Counted from the first letter of the stretch, positions 29,281 through 38,738 are shown. The stretch is DNA of 64,000 nucleotides from Streptomyces atroolivaceus (GCF_000717025.1 NZ_JNXG01000016.1:1-64000), one strand, 5' to 3'. Numbers and translations: made by a program. The notes: generated from the sequence alone by a model not told the origin.

Positions 29281-29313
29281 CTGTCCCGTCACGTCCCCGA
29301 AGGAGTGCCCGCC

Positions 29314-30171
29314 GTGCCCGAACTGCCCGAGGTCGAAGTCGTACGGCGGGGTCTGGAGCGCTGGACCGCAGGGCGCACCGTCGACGAGGTCCAGGTCCTC
29401 CATCCGCGTGCGGTCCGCCGGCATCTCGCGGGCGGCGCCGACTTCGCGGCCAGGCTGCGAGGACTGCGCTTCGGCACGGCGATGCGCCGCGGCAAGTACC
29501 TCTGGGTCCCCCTCGACGAGGTGGAGTCCTCGCTCCTGGGACACCTCGGGATGAGCGGTCAGCTGCTGGTGCAGCCCCAGGAGGCCCCCGACGAGAAGCA
29601 CCTGCGGATCAGGATCCGCTTCGACGACACACTCGGAACCGAGCTGCGCTTCGTCGACCAGCGCACCTTCGGGGGGCTGTCGCTCCACGAGAACACCCCC
29701 GACGGACTGCCCGACGTCATCGCGCACATCGCACGCGACCCTCTCGACCCGGCCTTCGACGACACCGCCTTCCACCTGGCACTGCGCATGCGCCGTACGA
29801 CGGTCAAGCGCGCCCTGCTCGACCAGTCCCTGATCAGCGGTGTCGGCAACATCTACGCCGACGAGGCGCTCTGGCGCAGCCGGCTGCACTACGAGCGGCC
29901 CACCGCGGCCCTGACGCGCCCGAGGACGGCGGAACTGCTCGGCCATGTCCGGGACGTGATGCGGGAAGCCCTCGACCAGGGCGGCACCAGCTTCGACAGC
30001 CTGTACGTCAACGTGAACGGGGAGTCCGGATACTTCGACCGGTCGCTGGACGCGTACGGACGAGAGGACGAACCCTGCCGCCGCTGCGGTACGCCGATGC
30101 GCAGGCGGCCCTGGATGAACCGCTCCAGCTACTTCTGCCCCCGCTGCCAGCGTCCGCCGCGGATCGCCTGA
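29314..30171 (+). CDS. mutM: Formamidopyrimidine-DNA glycosylase
   Basis: 285 residues from the GTG at 29314. This start is required because Pro2 ([10 protein letters not shown]) is the catalytic nucleophile; the AAGGAG at 29300-29305 fits. It has Glu3, the RRGKYLWV lysine loop, the helix-two-turn-helix region ([17 protein letters not shown]), and a C-terminal zinc finger with CRRC and CPRC. It removes oxidised guanine and cuts the DNA backbone. Confidence 0.97.
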   Translation: MPELPEVEVVRRGLERWTAGRTVDEVQVLHPRAVRRHLAGGADFAARLRGLRFGTAMRRGKYLWVPLDEVESSLLGHLGMSGQLLVQPQEAPDEKHLRIRIRFDDTLGTELRFVDQRTFGGLSLHENTPDGLPDVIAHIARDPLDPAFDDTAFHLALRMRRTTVKRALLDQSLISGVGNIYADEALWRSRLHYERPTAALTRPRTAELLGHVRDVMREALDQGGTSFDSLYVNVNGESGYFDRSLDAYGREDEPCRRCGTPMRRRPWMNRSSYFCPRCQRPPRIA

Positions 30172-30180
30172 GGTCCCGGA

Positions 30181-30582
30181 TCAGGTCCGGTGTGCCGCGT
30201 CGTACCGGTCCCGGGCCTCGACGACCTCGGGCATCCGGCCCTCGACGAGCTGGATGAGGCCCATCAGCCGGCTCGCGACCTCACGGCCGAGCGGCGTCAG
30301 TGCGTAGTCGACGCGCGGAGGATTGGTGAGGCGGGCGTCCCGGTGCACCAGCCCGTCGCGCTCCAGCGCGTGCAGGGTCTGGGACAGCATCTTCTCGCTG
30401 ACACCGTCCACCCGGCGGCGCAGCTCGTTGAAACGGGCGCCGCTCTCGTACAGCGCGCCCAGGGTCAGACTGCCCCAGCGGCCGGTGACGTGTTCCAGGG
30501 TTACCCGGGAGGGGCACTGCCGTGAGAAGACGTCGAAGGGTGAGCCGCTCTCGCGCACCGGGGCCGTTCCTGTCTCACCCAT
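30181..30582 (-). CDS. HxlR-family transcriptional regulator
   Basis: 133 residues from the ATG at 30582 (ribosome binding site GAAGGGG). HxlR signature: C28-P in RQCPSRVTLEHVTGRWGSLTLGAL (two blocks), FNELRRRVDGVSEKMLSQTLHALERDGLVHR, and DYALTPLGREV. Such regulators often sense redox or electrophiles through the conserved cysteine and repress a divergent oxidoreductase gene. Here the divergent position holds only a decayed SDR remnant (30726-30851), suggesting its target gene was lost. Confidence 0.92.
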   Translation of the reverse strand: MGETGTAPVRESGSPFDVFSRQCPSRVTLEHVTGRWGSLTLGALYESGARFNELRRRVDGVSEKMLSQTLHALERDGLVHRDARLTNPPRVDYALTPLGREVASRLMGLIQLVEGRMPEVVEARDRYDAAHRT

Positions 30583-30725
30583 GACCTGTCCCCTTCTCAC
30601 TCATGTCCGCAGCTTACGCCGGTGCAGCGCTCACTTCCGGTGAGCGCTGCACCGGCGCTGTGCGTCCGGCGGACACCGGACCGGGGCCCTCACCCCTTCA
30701 GGACCCCGCACCGGTTCGAGCACCG

Positions 30726-30851
30726 CTCACCTGGGACGGCGGGCGGATCAGCGTCGGAAGCTGCTGGGCGACCCGCGTGCCGGTTCCGGACGTGACCCTG
30801 TACGCCACGAGCAAGTCGGCACTGCTCGGCTTCACCGACGGCGCCGGCCTC
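30726..30851 (+). pseudogene. Remnant of a short-chain dehydrogenase/reductase gene
   Basis: A frame over 30735-30851 reads DGGRISVGSCWATRVPVPD then VTLYATSKSALLGFTDGAG. This matches the active-site region of classical SDR enzymes, including the Ser and the YxxxK catalytic pair (YATSK). There is no Rossmann GxxxGxG region upstream, and the similarity stops within about 40 residues, just before the convergent CAP gene. It is therefore a degraded fragment, placed divergently from the HxlR gene where an intact SDR is often found. Confidence 0.72.
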
Positions 30852-31815
30852 AGAAGCCGAAGTCCTGCGTCCACCAGGGGCCGCCGGAGCCGAGGTGCAC
30901 GCCCACCCCGAGGGTCTTGTAATCGCAGTTGAGAATGTTTGCACGGTGGCCGTCGCTGTTCATCCAGGCGTCCATCACGGCCTGCGCGTCCGCCTGGCCC
31001 CGGGCGATGTTCTCGCCGCCGAGACCCTGCACGCCGGCGGCGGCGGCACGGTCCCAGGGGGTCGCGCCGTCGGGGTCGGTGTGACCGAAGAAGTCGCGGG
31101 CCGCCATGTCCTCACTGAAGTCCTGGGCGAGCGCGGTCAGCGAGGCGTTGGTGGTGACCGGACTGCAGCCGACCTTCGCGCGCTCCTGGTTGACCAGGGT
31201 GAGCACGGCTGCCTGGGCGGAGGTGGGGGACGGGGACGCCGGGGCCGCGGGCTTGCTGCTCGGGGCGGGGGGCTTGCTGCTCGGAGCTGCGGACGAGGGC
31301 TTCGGAGCGGCCGGAGTCCTGGCCGCAGGGCTGGACGCCGTGCTCTTCTCCGGCCGTGCGGCGGGAGCCTTCGTCCGTTCCGGCGTCTTCGCCGCCTGCT
31401 TAGAGGCGGTGGCGGACGGCTTCTCGCTCGGCTTCCCGCTCGGGGTGGCCGAGGGGGACTTCGAGGGGGCGGCGGTGCGGCCGGCACCCCGGTCGGCCTG
31501 GGCCGACGCGGACGCCGACGTGCGGCCGGTCGGCTCGGCGGACGACCCGCCCTGGGTCAGCAGGTCGGGAGCCCCACCCGCGTGCACCTGGTCGGCGGCT
31601 CCGCCCCCGCTGACGCTGAAGCTGTCGCCGCCGGGCAGCAGACCGGAAGCGACAGCGACCGCTCCGACGGCCACGGCCGCGGACACGCCGAGAAGCCCGG
31701 CGCGCACGGGTATGCCGGCTCGCTTCCTCCGGTGTGCGCTCCGGTGTCCGTCCTCCGCGCCCGCCGCGTGCTGCTCAGCGGCGGGGGCCGCGCCTGCGCG
31801 TCGATGCCGTCCCAT
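30850..31815 (-). CDS. Secreted CAP/SCP-domain protein
   Basis: 321 residues. A cytoplasmic basic N-terminus (to about 37), a hydrophobic signal/anchor segment about 38-60 (VRAGLLGVSAAVAVGAVAVA), a low-complexity Ala/Ser/Pro/Lys linker about 70-195, and a C-terminal CAP domain (VLTLVNQERAKVGC; HTDPDGATPWDRAA; GGENIARGQ; MNSDGHRANIL). Bacterial CAP proteins are extracellular and of unclear function, sometimes linked to spore coats. The linker probably spans the cell wall. Confidence 0.9.
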   Translation of the reverse strand: MGRHRRAGAAPAAEQHAAGAEDGHRSAHRRKRAGIPVRAGLLGVSAAVAVGAVAVASGLLPGGDSFSVSGGGAADQVHAGGAPDLLTQGGSSAEPTGRTSASASAQADRGAGRTAAPSKSPSATPSGKPSEKPSATASKQAAKTPERTKAPAARPEKSTASSPAARTPAAPKPSSAAPSSKPPAPSSKPAAPASPSPTSAQAAVLTLVNQERAKVGCSPVTTNASLTALAQDFSEDMAARDFFGHTDPDGATPWDRAAAAGVQGLGGENIARGQADAQAVMDAWMNSDGHRANILNCDYKTLGVGVHLGSGGPWWTQDFGF

Positions 31816-31874
31816 GCGCTGTGCCTTCCTCGTGCTCCGGACGCCGTCGCGACGTCACCGCATAAAAGATCAAA

Positions 31875-31892
31875 CTCACCCGTTCGGGTGAG
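31875..31892. promoter_or_regulatory. 18-bp palindrome upstream of the CAP gene
   Basis: The sequence CTCACCCGTTCGGGTGAG is an 18-bp inverted repeat with 8-bp arms and a TT centre. It lies 60 bp upstream of the CAP gene start in the short gap to acyP. It could be a regulator operator; too little T-rich sequence follows for a terminator. Confidence 0.6.
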
Positions 31893-31970
31893 GCTATTGC
31901 GAGGGGACCTTACGCCATGGCGGATTGGGGCGAGATGCTCGTCGAGCAATTGGCCGGTTAGCGTTCGGGC

Positions 31971-32252
31971 ATGAACGAAGATGCACGACTCGTCGTATGG
32001 GTACGCGGCCGAGTACAGCAAGTAGGGTTCCGCTGGTTCACCAGGGCAAATGCTCTGGAGATCGGAAACCTCACGGGCTTCGCCCTCAATCTCGACGACG
32101 GCCGGGTGCAGGTCGTGGCTGAAGGGCCGCGTGAGAATTGCCACCGCCTGCTCGACTGGCTCGGCTCCGACGACACACCCGGCAACGTGGACGGCGTCAC
32201 TGAGATCTGGGACACGCCTCGCGGGGGCTACGAGGGATTCGCGATCCGCTGA
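31971..32252 (+). CDS. acyP: Acylphosphatase
   Basis: 93 residues. Signature [14 protein letters not shown] at about 11-24, with the catalytic Arg (of VGFR) and Asn (in [17 protein letters not shown]). It hydrolyses carboxyl-phosphate bonds. The full length matches the family. The ATG at 31971 is used. A single-gene unit between the CAP gene and smc region. Confidence 0.96.
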   Translation: MNEDARLVVWVRGRVQQVGFRWFTRANALEIGNLTGFALNLDDGRVQVVAEGPRENCHRLLDWLGSDDTPGNVDGVTEIWDTPRGGYEGFAIR

Positions 32253-32690
32253 TCGCGGGCGCGGAAAGGGGGCCGGATCCGAAGAGTGCGCGAGGGGCGG
32301 CGATCGGTGAACGGTAAGGGCCGCGAGGGCCACGCACCCGAAATGACCTGCGAAAGAAGCCGGCGCCAGGACATGGTTGCCAAGAAGCGCACGCCATGCC
32401 AGGCTGCGGCATTGACGAAGATCTCCAGGCCCCTCGGGATCCCGTAGGAGAGTCGCGCCGCGTGATCGTCCGGCTGCGCACCCCCGGGACACCCGGCCCC
32501 GTGGCGTGTGATCGTGTTGACCGTCAAACTTTTTGGTGAGACGCTGAAAACCCCGCGCACCTTAGCTGTTCGGCAGAGCTGGAGACAGCAGAACAGCAGT
32601 GAATACAGAGCACTGTCGAGCACCGCGGGTGCGATTCCCTCACGACCCACACCGCATCGGTCGGTCACTCAGTGTGGAGGACCTTTCATC
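32253..32690. other. Intergenic region between acyP and a small coiled-coil gene
   Basis: 438 bp without a gene I can support; open frames on both strands have poor codon bias. The right half (32505-32600) is relatively AT-rich. A TTGACC at 32518-32523 could be a -35 box for the 70-residue gene, but no matching -10 is clear. The GGAGG ribosome binding site sits at 32676-32680. Confidence 0.5.
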
Positions 32691-32903
32691 ATGGCAAAGG
32701 CGCTTCTCGGTTACGTCGGCGGTTCCGATCCGCGACTCCTCGCCGAGATGCGACGGCTTCAGAAGCGCGTCCAGGACCTGGAATCCGAGCTCGTACGGAT
32801 CCAGGACGAGAACGACGCGCTCAACGCCGCCGCTCAGCACCAGGAGTCGTTGCTCGACAGCATCGACATCGACGTACCCCAGGCGGAGCCCGCGCTGACC
32901 TGA
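32691..32903 (+). CDS. Small coiled-coil protein conserved near smc
   Basis: 70 residues from the ATG at 32691, preceded by GTGGAGG. It begins MAKALLGYVGGSDPRLLAEM and continues as a leucine-heptad coiled coil (LQKRVQDLESELVRIQDENDAL), ending with an acidic tail. No membrane segment. Conserved in Streptomyces upstream of smc; no established function that I know of. A terminator hairpin follows. Confidence 0.88.
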   Translation: MAKALLGYVGGSDPRLLAEMRRLQKRVQDLESELVRIQDENDALNAAAQHQESLLDSIDIDVPQAEPALT

Positions 32904-33083
32904 CCCCAAGGCCCTGCCGGGGCCGGTCGGGCCGTACGCCAGCCGCTCGGGATCAACCATCGAAGTCTTCGTCACGGATCGTCGTCCTCGAACACCGGGG
33001 ATCGCATGTGATCCGGTCGGTTCGCGATCCGTTACGCAAGACCGCGCTCGCATGACTGCACAGCGGCACCGTGCAGGATTCAC

Positions 33084-33105
33084 AAGGGACGCTCCGGCGT
33101 CCCTT
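33084..33105 (+). terminator. Terminator after the small coiled-coil gene
   Basis: A 9-bp stem, AAGGGACGC with GCGTCCCTT around loop TCCG, followed by a pyrimidine/T-rich tract. The rest of 32904-33212 holds only the smc leader and shows no further gene. Confidence 0.85.
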
Positions 33106-33212
33106 CTTTCTTTCCCCCTGGGCCGTATTAGGCCCCTCGCTCTTCGCTTAACGTCTGATGTGCCCTGCACCTTCATCAGCGAAACCGAGAGTGAAAGGTA
33201 GAGTCCGGCGGC

Positions 33213-36200
33213 GTGCACCTCAAGGCCCTGACCCTCCGCGGTTTCAAATCGTTCGCCTCCGCCACGACCCTGCGCTTCGAACCGGGGATCACCTGTGTCG
33301 TCGGTCCCAATGGATCGGGTAAATCGAACGTGGTGGACGCGCTCTCCTGGGTCATGGGTGAGCAGGGGGCCAAATCCCTGCGCGGCGGCAAGATGGAAGA
33401 CGTGATCTTCGCCGGCACCACGGGAAGGCCGCCTCTGGGCCGCGCGGAAGTGTCACTGACCATCGACAATTCCGACGGCGCTCTGCCCATCGAGTACGCC
33501 GAGGTGACGATCACCCGGATCATGTTCCGCAACGGCGGCAGCGAATACCAGATCAACGGGGACACCTGCCGGCTGCTCGACATCCAGGAACTCCTCTCGG
33601 ACTCCGGTATCGGCCGCGAGATGCACGTCATCGTCGGACAGGGCCGGCTGGACTCGGTCCTGCACGCCGACCCGACGGGGCGCCGCGCCTTCATCGAAGA
33701 GGCCGCGGGTGTGCTCAAGCACCGTAAGCGCAAGGAGAAGGCGCTGCGGAAGCTGGAGGCGATGGGCGCCAACCTCGCCCGCGTCCAGGACCTCACCGAC
33801 GAACTGCGACGTCAGCTCAAGCCGCTGGGCCGGCAGGCCGCCGTCGCCCGCCGGGCCGCTGTCATCCAGGCCGACCTGCGCGACGCCCGGCTGCGGCTCC
33901 TCGCCGACGACCTGGTGCGGCTGCGGGAGGCGCTCCGGGGCGAGATCGCCGACGAGGCCGCCCTCAAACGGCGCAGGGAAGCGGCGGAGGCCGAGCTCAA
34001 GGCGGCGCTCGCGCGCGAGGCGGATCTGGAGGACGAGGTACGCCGGCTGGCGCCGAGGCTGCAGCGAGCTCAGCAGACCTGGTACGAACTCTCGCAGCTG
34101 GCCGAACGCGTGCGGGGCACGATCTCGCTCGCCGACGCCCGAGTGAAGAGCGCCGGCGCAGCTCCGGAGGAGGAGCGGCGTGGGCGTGACCCCGAGGACA
34201 TGGAGCGTGAGGCCGCCCGGGTCCGCGAGCAGGAGGCGGAGCTGGAGGCGGCACTCGAAGCGGCGGAGCACGCCCTGGAGGACACCACCGCCCACCGTGC
34301 CGAACTCGAGAGGGAGTTGGCCTCCGAGGAGCGCCGGCTCCGGGACTCGGCCAGAGCCATCGCCGACCGGCGCGAAGGGCTCGCCCGGCTCAACGGGCAG
34401 GTCAACGCCGCCCGCAGCCGGGCTGCTTCGGCGCAGGCCGAGATCGACCGGCTGGCCGCGTCGCGGGACGAGGCACGGGAGCGGGCAGTCGCGGCCCAGG
34501 AGGAGTACGAGCAGCTGAAGGCCGAGGTCGACGGCCTGGACGCGGGTGACGCGGAGCTGGCGGAGCGGCACGAGGCCGCCAGACGGGAGCTCGCCGGAGC
34601 GGAGGCCGCCCTGGGCGCTGCGCGCGAGGCGCTCACCGCGGCGGAACGCAGCCGTGCGGCGGTCTCCGCCCGGCACGAAGCACTGTCGCTGGGGCTGCGG
34701 CGCAAGGACGGCACCGGGGTGCTGCTCGGAGCGGGGGACCGGCTCTCAGGACTGCTCGGACCGGTCGCGGAGCTGCTGACGGTGGCGCCGGGGTACGAGG
34801 TCGCCGTGGCCGCCGCCCTGGGCGTGGCCGCAGACGCCGTCGCGGTGACGGACCCGGCCACGGCGGCTGAGGCGATCCGCCTGCTGCGCAAGCAGGACGC
34901 GGGGCGCGCGGCCCTGGTACCCGGCGGGGCGGGGCCCGGGCAGGTACCCGCGCAGGGCACGGAACAGCTGGTTGCGCCCGTCGCCGCCGGCCACGTGCCC
35001 GGACAGGTGTCCGGCGCGGAGCACGGCGCCTCGGCCGCCGGTGCCGGCCACGGTTCTTCGGCCCCCGGTACCGGGCACGGCTCTGCGGGCGTCGAGCACG
35101 GCCCCGCGGTCTCCGGCACGGGGCAGGGTCCCGCTCCTTCAGGAGCGGAGCAGGGGGTGGCGGAACCGGCGGCAGGCCGGGCCGTCGCGACCGGCGAATG
35201 CGCCGCGCCCGCCGTCGCCGGTCTGCTGCAGGGGCCCGCCGGCCTGATGACGGCCGTACGGCGGCTGGTGCGGGACATGGTCGTCGTCGGAACGCTGGAG
35301 GACGCCGAGGAGGTGGTCGCCGCCCACCCCGGGTTGACCGCCGTCACCGCCGAGGGCGATGTACTGGGTGCTCATTTCGCCCACGGCGGATCCGCCGGGG
35401 CGCCCAGTCTGCTGGAGGTCCAGGCATCCGTCGACGAGGCCGCCGCCGAACTGGCCGAGCTGGCCGTGCGCTGCGAGGAACTCGCCTCGGCCCAGCGTGC
35501 CACGGCTGCCCGGCGCGCCGGCAGCGCGGCCAGGGTGGAGGAGCTGGGAGAGCGGCGCCGGGCCGCCGACCGGGAGAAGTCCGGAGTGGCGCAGCAACTC
35601 GGGCGGCTGGCGGGACAGGCCCGTGGTGCCGCAGGGGAAGCGGAGCGGATGACCTCCGCCGCCGCCCGCGCCCAGGAGGCGCTGGAGCGTGCCGTGGAGG
35701 AGGCCGAGGAGCTGGCGGAGCGGCTGCTGGTCGCCGAGGAGACCCCGATGGAGGAGGAGCCGGACACCTCCGTCCGGGACCGGCTCGCGGCCGACGGCGC
35801 CAACGCACGCCAGACCGAGATGGAAGCCCGGCTCCAGGCCCGTACCCACGAGGAACGGGTCAAGGCCCTCGCCGGGCGGGCCGATGCCCTCGACCGCGGG
35901 GCCCGGGCCGAGCGCGAGGCCCGCGCCCGCGCCGAGCGGCGCCGCGCCCGGCTGCGCCACGAGGCCGCCGTGGCCACCGCCGTGGCCTCGGGCGCCAGAC
36001 AGTTGCTCGCCCATGTCGAGGTCTCGGTCGTACGGGCGGACGAGGAACGGACCAGGGCAGAGGCGGCCAAGGGCGAGCGAGAGCGGGACCTGGCGGCCGA
36101 ACGCGGCCGCGGCCGTGACCTCAAGAGCGAGCTCGACCGGCTCACCGACTCGGTGCACCGGGGCGAGGTGCTCGGGGCCGAGAAGCGGCTGCGCATAGAG

Positions 36201-37004
36201 CAGGTGGAGGCCAAGGCGCTGGAGGAGTTCGGTGTCGAGGCGGCGGGCCTGGCCGCCGAATACGGTCCGCAGCAGATGGTGCCGCCATCCCCCGCAGCGG
36301 AGGGTGAGGAGCTTCCGGCGGATCCGGAGGATCCGCGCAACCAGCCGGTGCCGTTCGTCAGGGCCGAGCAGGAGAAGCGGCTGAAGGCGGCCGAACGGGC
36401 GTATCAGCAACTCGGGAAGGTGAATCCGCTCGCCCTCGAGGAGTTCTCGGCACTGGAGGAACGGCACCAGTTCCTCTCCGAGCAGCTCGAAGACCTGAAG
36501 AAGACCCGGGCCGATCTGATGCAGGTGATCAAGGAGGTCGACGAGCGGGTCGAGCAGGTGTTCACGGAGGCGTTCCGGGACACCGCGCGGGAGTTCGAGG
36601 GCGTCTTCTCCCGGCTCTTCCCGGGCGGCGAGGGCCGCCTCGTCCTCACCGACCCGGACAACATGCTGACGACCGGTCTCGACGTGGAGGCGAGGCCGCC
36701 GGGAAAGAAGGTCAAGCGGCTCTCGCTGCTGTCCGGCGGCGAGCGGTCACTGACGGCCGTGGCCCTGCTGGTCTCCATCTTCAAGGCCCGGCCGAGTCCG
36801 TTCTACGTCATGGACGAGGTCGAGGCGGCGCTCGACGACACCAACCTGCAGCGCCTCATCCGGATCATGGAGGAGCTCCAGGAGAGCTCCCAGCTCATCG
36901 TCATCACGCACCAGAAGCGGACGATGGAGGTCGCCGACGCGCTGTACGGCGTCTCCATGCAGGGCGACGGCGTCTCCAAGGTGATCAGCCAGCGGCTCCG
37001 CTGA
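33213..37004 (+). CDS. smc: Chromosome segregation ATPase SMC
   Basis: 1263 residues. The N-terminal ABC head has Walker A GPNGSGKSNVVDALSWV (about 32-48). Two long coiled coils flank the hinge. The C-terminal head has signature LSGGERSLTAVALLVS and Walker B PFYVMDEVEAALDD. It loads on the chromosome with ScpA/ScpB. The hinge region contains a low-complexity Gly/Ala/His insertion (about 568-662) with imperfect 8-10-residue repeats (GAGHGSSAP, GTGHGSAG, GTGQGPAPS), making the protein longer than the roughly 1190 residues usual for bacteria. GTG start at 33213 after GTGAAAGG. Confidence 0.97.
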   Translation: MHLKALTLRGFKSFASATTLRFEPGITCVVGPNGSGKSNVVDALSWVMGEQGAKSLRGGKMEDVIFAGTTGRPPLGRAEVSLTIDNSDGALPIEYAEVTITRIMFRNGGSEYQINGDTCRLLDIQELLSDSGIGREMHVIVGQGRLDSVLHADPTGRRAFIEEAAGVLKHRKRKEKALRKLEAMGANLARVQDLTDELRRQLKPLGRQAAVARRAAVIQADLRDARLRLLADDLVRLREALRGEIADEAALKRRREAAEAELKAALAREADLEDEVRRLAPRLQRAQQTWYELSQLAERVRGTISLADARVKSAGAAPEEERRGRDPEDMEREAARVREQEAELEAALEAAEHALEDTTAHRAELERELASEERRLRDSARAIADRREGLARLNGQVNAARSRAASAQAEIDRLAASRDEARERAVAAQEEYEQLKAEVDGLDAGDAELAERHEAARRELAGAEAALGAAREALTAAERSRAAVSARHEALSLGLRRKDGTGVLLGAGDRLSGLLGPVAELLTVAPGYEVAVAAALGVAADAVAVTDPATAAEAIRLLRKQDAGRAALVPGGAGPGQVPAQGTEQLVAPVAAGHVPGQVSGAEHGASAAGAGHGSSAPGTGHGSAGVEHGPAVSGTGQGPAPSGAEQGVAEPAAGRAVATGECAAPAVAGLLQGPAGLMTAVRRLVRDMVVVGTLEDAEEVVAAHPGLTAVTAEGDVLGAHFAHGGSAGAPSLLEVQASVDEAAAELAELAVRCEELASAQRATAARRAGSAARVEELGERRRAADREKSGVAQQLGRLAGQARGAAGEAERMTSAAARAQEALERAVEEAEELAERLLVAEETPMEEEPDTSVRDRLAADGANARQTEMEARLQARTHEERVKALAGRADALDRGARAEREARARAERRRARLRHEAAVATAVASGARQLLAHVEVSVVRADEERTRAEAAKGERERDLAAERGRGRDLKSELDRLTDSVHRGEVLGAEKRLRIEQVEAKALEEFGVEAAGLAAEYGPQQMVPPSPAAEGEELPADPEDPRNQPVPFVRAEQEKRLKAAERAYQQLGKVNPLALEEFSALEERHQFLSEQLEDLKKTRADLMQVIKEVDERVEQVFTEAFRDTAREFEGVFSRLFPGGEGRLVLTDPDNMLTTGLDVEARPPGKKVKRLSLLSGGERSLTAVALLVSIFKARPSPFYVMDEVEAALDDTNLQRLIRIMEELQESSQLIVITHQKRTMEVADALYGVSMQGDGVSKVISQRLR

Positions 37005-37123
37005 GCCCTCTGTGCACTTGCTGACGGGTGATCACACCTTCTTCACGCAATCTTCAACCCTTCAACACACCTTTTGGGCACTCCTGGGTACTTGTGAGGA
37101 ACATCTTCACTCGAACCCACGTC

Positions 37124-37151
37124 TTGACTTCGAAACTTGAACGCATAACCT
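37124..37151 (+). promoter_or_regulatory. Putative promoter of the sugar porter gene
   Basis: TTGACT at 37124-37129, a 16-bp spacer, TAACCT at 37146-37151. The surrounding 37040-37180 contains several CTTCAA or inverted TTGAA hexamers that may be regulator sites. The start codon is about 105 bp downstream. Confidence 0.5.
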
Positions 37152-37257
37152 CAGCAATGTTGTTTTTACCTTCAAGTGGTGGTCGGCTCAAAGTTGTGCG
37201 CCACTAGGAGGGCTCACCCCCCACACCTGACGTTGCGGCCAGGTACCAGGAGTTCAT

Positions 37258-38676
37258 GTGACCAGCACAGAGCGCGGACCGGAGTCCGGAGCCCGGGAGG
37301 CCCACCCGGACCATCTCGGCCATGTCATCTTCATCACGGCAGCCGCAGCGATGGGCGGCTTCCTCTTCGGCTACGACAGTTCCGTGATCAACGGCGCCGT
37401 CGAGGCCATCCGCGACCGCTACGACATCGGATCAGGGACGCTGGCGCAGGTCATCGCCATCGCTCTGATCGGCTGTGCCATCGGCGCGGCCACGGCGGGC
37501 CGCATCGCCGACCGGATCGGCCGCATCCGCTGCATGCAGATCGCGGCGGTGCTCTTCACCATCAGCGCCGTCGGCTCCGCGCTGCCGTTCGCCCTCTGGG
37601 ACCTGGCCATGTGGCGGGTCATCGGCGGCTTCGCGATCGGCATGGCCTCGGTCATCGGCCCGGCCTACATCGCCGAGGTCTCGCCGCCCGCCTACCGCGG
37701 CCGCCTCGGCTCCTTCCAGCAGGCGGCCATCGTCATCGGCATCGCCATCTCGCAGCTGGTCAACTACGGCATCCTGCAGCTCGCCGACGGTGACCAGCGC
37801 GGCAAGATCGGTGGCTTCGAGGCCTGGCAGTGGATGCTCGGGGTGATGGTCGTACCGGCCATCCTGTACGGCCTGCTGTCCTTCGCGATCCCGGAGTCCC
37901 CGCGCTTCCTGATCTCCGTGGGCAAGAAGGACCGCGCCCGGAAGATCCTCGAAGAGGTCGAGGGCAAGAACGTCGACCTCGACGCCCGCGTGAACGAGAT
38001 CGAGACGGCGATGCGCCGTGAGCACAAGTCCACGTTCAGCGACCTGCTCGGGAGCCGCTTCGGCTTCCTGCCGATCGTCTGGGTCGGTATCGGTCTGTCG
38101 GTCTTCCAGCAGCTCGTCGGCATCAACGTGGCGTTCTACTACTCGGCGACGCTGTGGCAGTCCGTCGGCATCGACCCGTCCGGCTCGTTCTTCTACTCGT
38201 TCACCACGTCGATCATCAACATCATCGGTACCGTGATCGCCATGGTCCTGGTGGACCGCGTGGGCCGCAGGCCGCTCGCGCTCGTCGGGTCCATCGGTAT
38301 GGCCATCGCCCTGGCGTTCGAGGCCTGGGCCTTCTCCGCCGACCTGGTCGACGGCAAGCTGCCGAACACCGAGGGCGTCGTGGCGCTGGTGGCGGCCCAC
38401 GTCTTCGTGCTCTTCTTCGCCCTCTCGTGGGGTGTCGTGGTCTGGGTCTTCCTCGGCGAGATGTTCCCGAACAGGATCCGTGCCGCCGCGCTCGGTGTCG
38501 CCGCTTCCGCGCAGTGGATCGCCAACTGGGCGATCACCGCGAGCTTCCCGAGCCTGGCCGACTGGAACCTCTCGGGCACCTACGTCATCTACACCTGCTT
38601 CGCCGTGCTCTCGATCCCCTTCGTGCTCAAGTTCGTGAAGGAGACCAAGGGCAAGGCGCTGGAGGAGATGGGCTAA
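37258..38676 (+). CDS. glcP: MFS sugar porter, glucose permease GlcP-like
   Basis: 472 residues, twelve predicted transmembrane segments. Sugar-porter signatures: GGFLFGYDSSVINGA in TM1, DRIGRIRCMQ and DRVGRRPLALVGS in the loops after TM2 and TM8, PESPRFL after TM6, QQLVGINVAFYYS in TM7. In Streptomyces, GlcP is the main glucose:H+ symporter, needed for growth on glucose and for carbon catabolite control. The position after smc matches glcP1 of S. coelicolor. The GTG at 37258 is used. Confidence 0.92.
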   Translation: MTSTERGPESGAREAHPDHLGHVIFITAAAAMGGFLFGYDSSVINGAVEAIRDRYDIGSGTLAQVIAIALIGCAIGAATAGRIADRIGRIRCMQIAAVLFTISAVGSALPFALWDLAMWRVIGGFAIGMASVIGPAYIAEVSPPAYRGRLGSFQQAAIVIGIAISQLVNYGILQLADGDQRGKIGGFEAWQWMLGVMVVPAILYGLLSFAIPESPRFLISVGKKDRARKILEEVEGKNVDLDARVNEIETAMRREHKSTFSDLLGSRFGFLPIVWVGIGLSVFQQLVGINVAFYYSATLWQSVGIDPSGSFFYSFTTSIINIIGTVIAMVLVDRVGRRPLALVGSIGMAIALAFEAWAFSADLVDGKLPNTEGVVALVAAHVFVLFFALSWGVVVWVFLGEMFPNRIRAAALGVAASAQWIANWAITASFPSLADWNLSGTYVIYTCFAVLSIPFVLKFVKETKGKALEEMG

Positions 38677-38702
38677 TCCCCGCTGCCCCTCTCCTCGACC
38701 CC

Positions 38703-38738
38703 GCTGCCCCGGTCCGGCCCATGCCGGCCCGGGGCAGC
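38703..38738. terminator. Bidirectional terminator between glcP and the NCS1 permease
   Basis: GCTGCCCCGG at 38703-38712 pairs with CCGGGGCAGC at 38729-38738, with a second inner CCGG pairing. It lies between convergent genes. Confidence 0.82.

Noticed and set aside
30603..30932. A complete short-chain dehydrogenase gene
   Set aside because: Only about 40 residues of SDR similarity remain, without the cofactor-binding region, so it is listed as a remnant.
35139..36467. An antisense frame across smc
   Set aside because: Its composition is a shadow of the smc coding sequence, and no motif was found.
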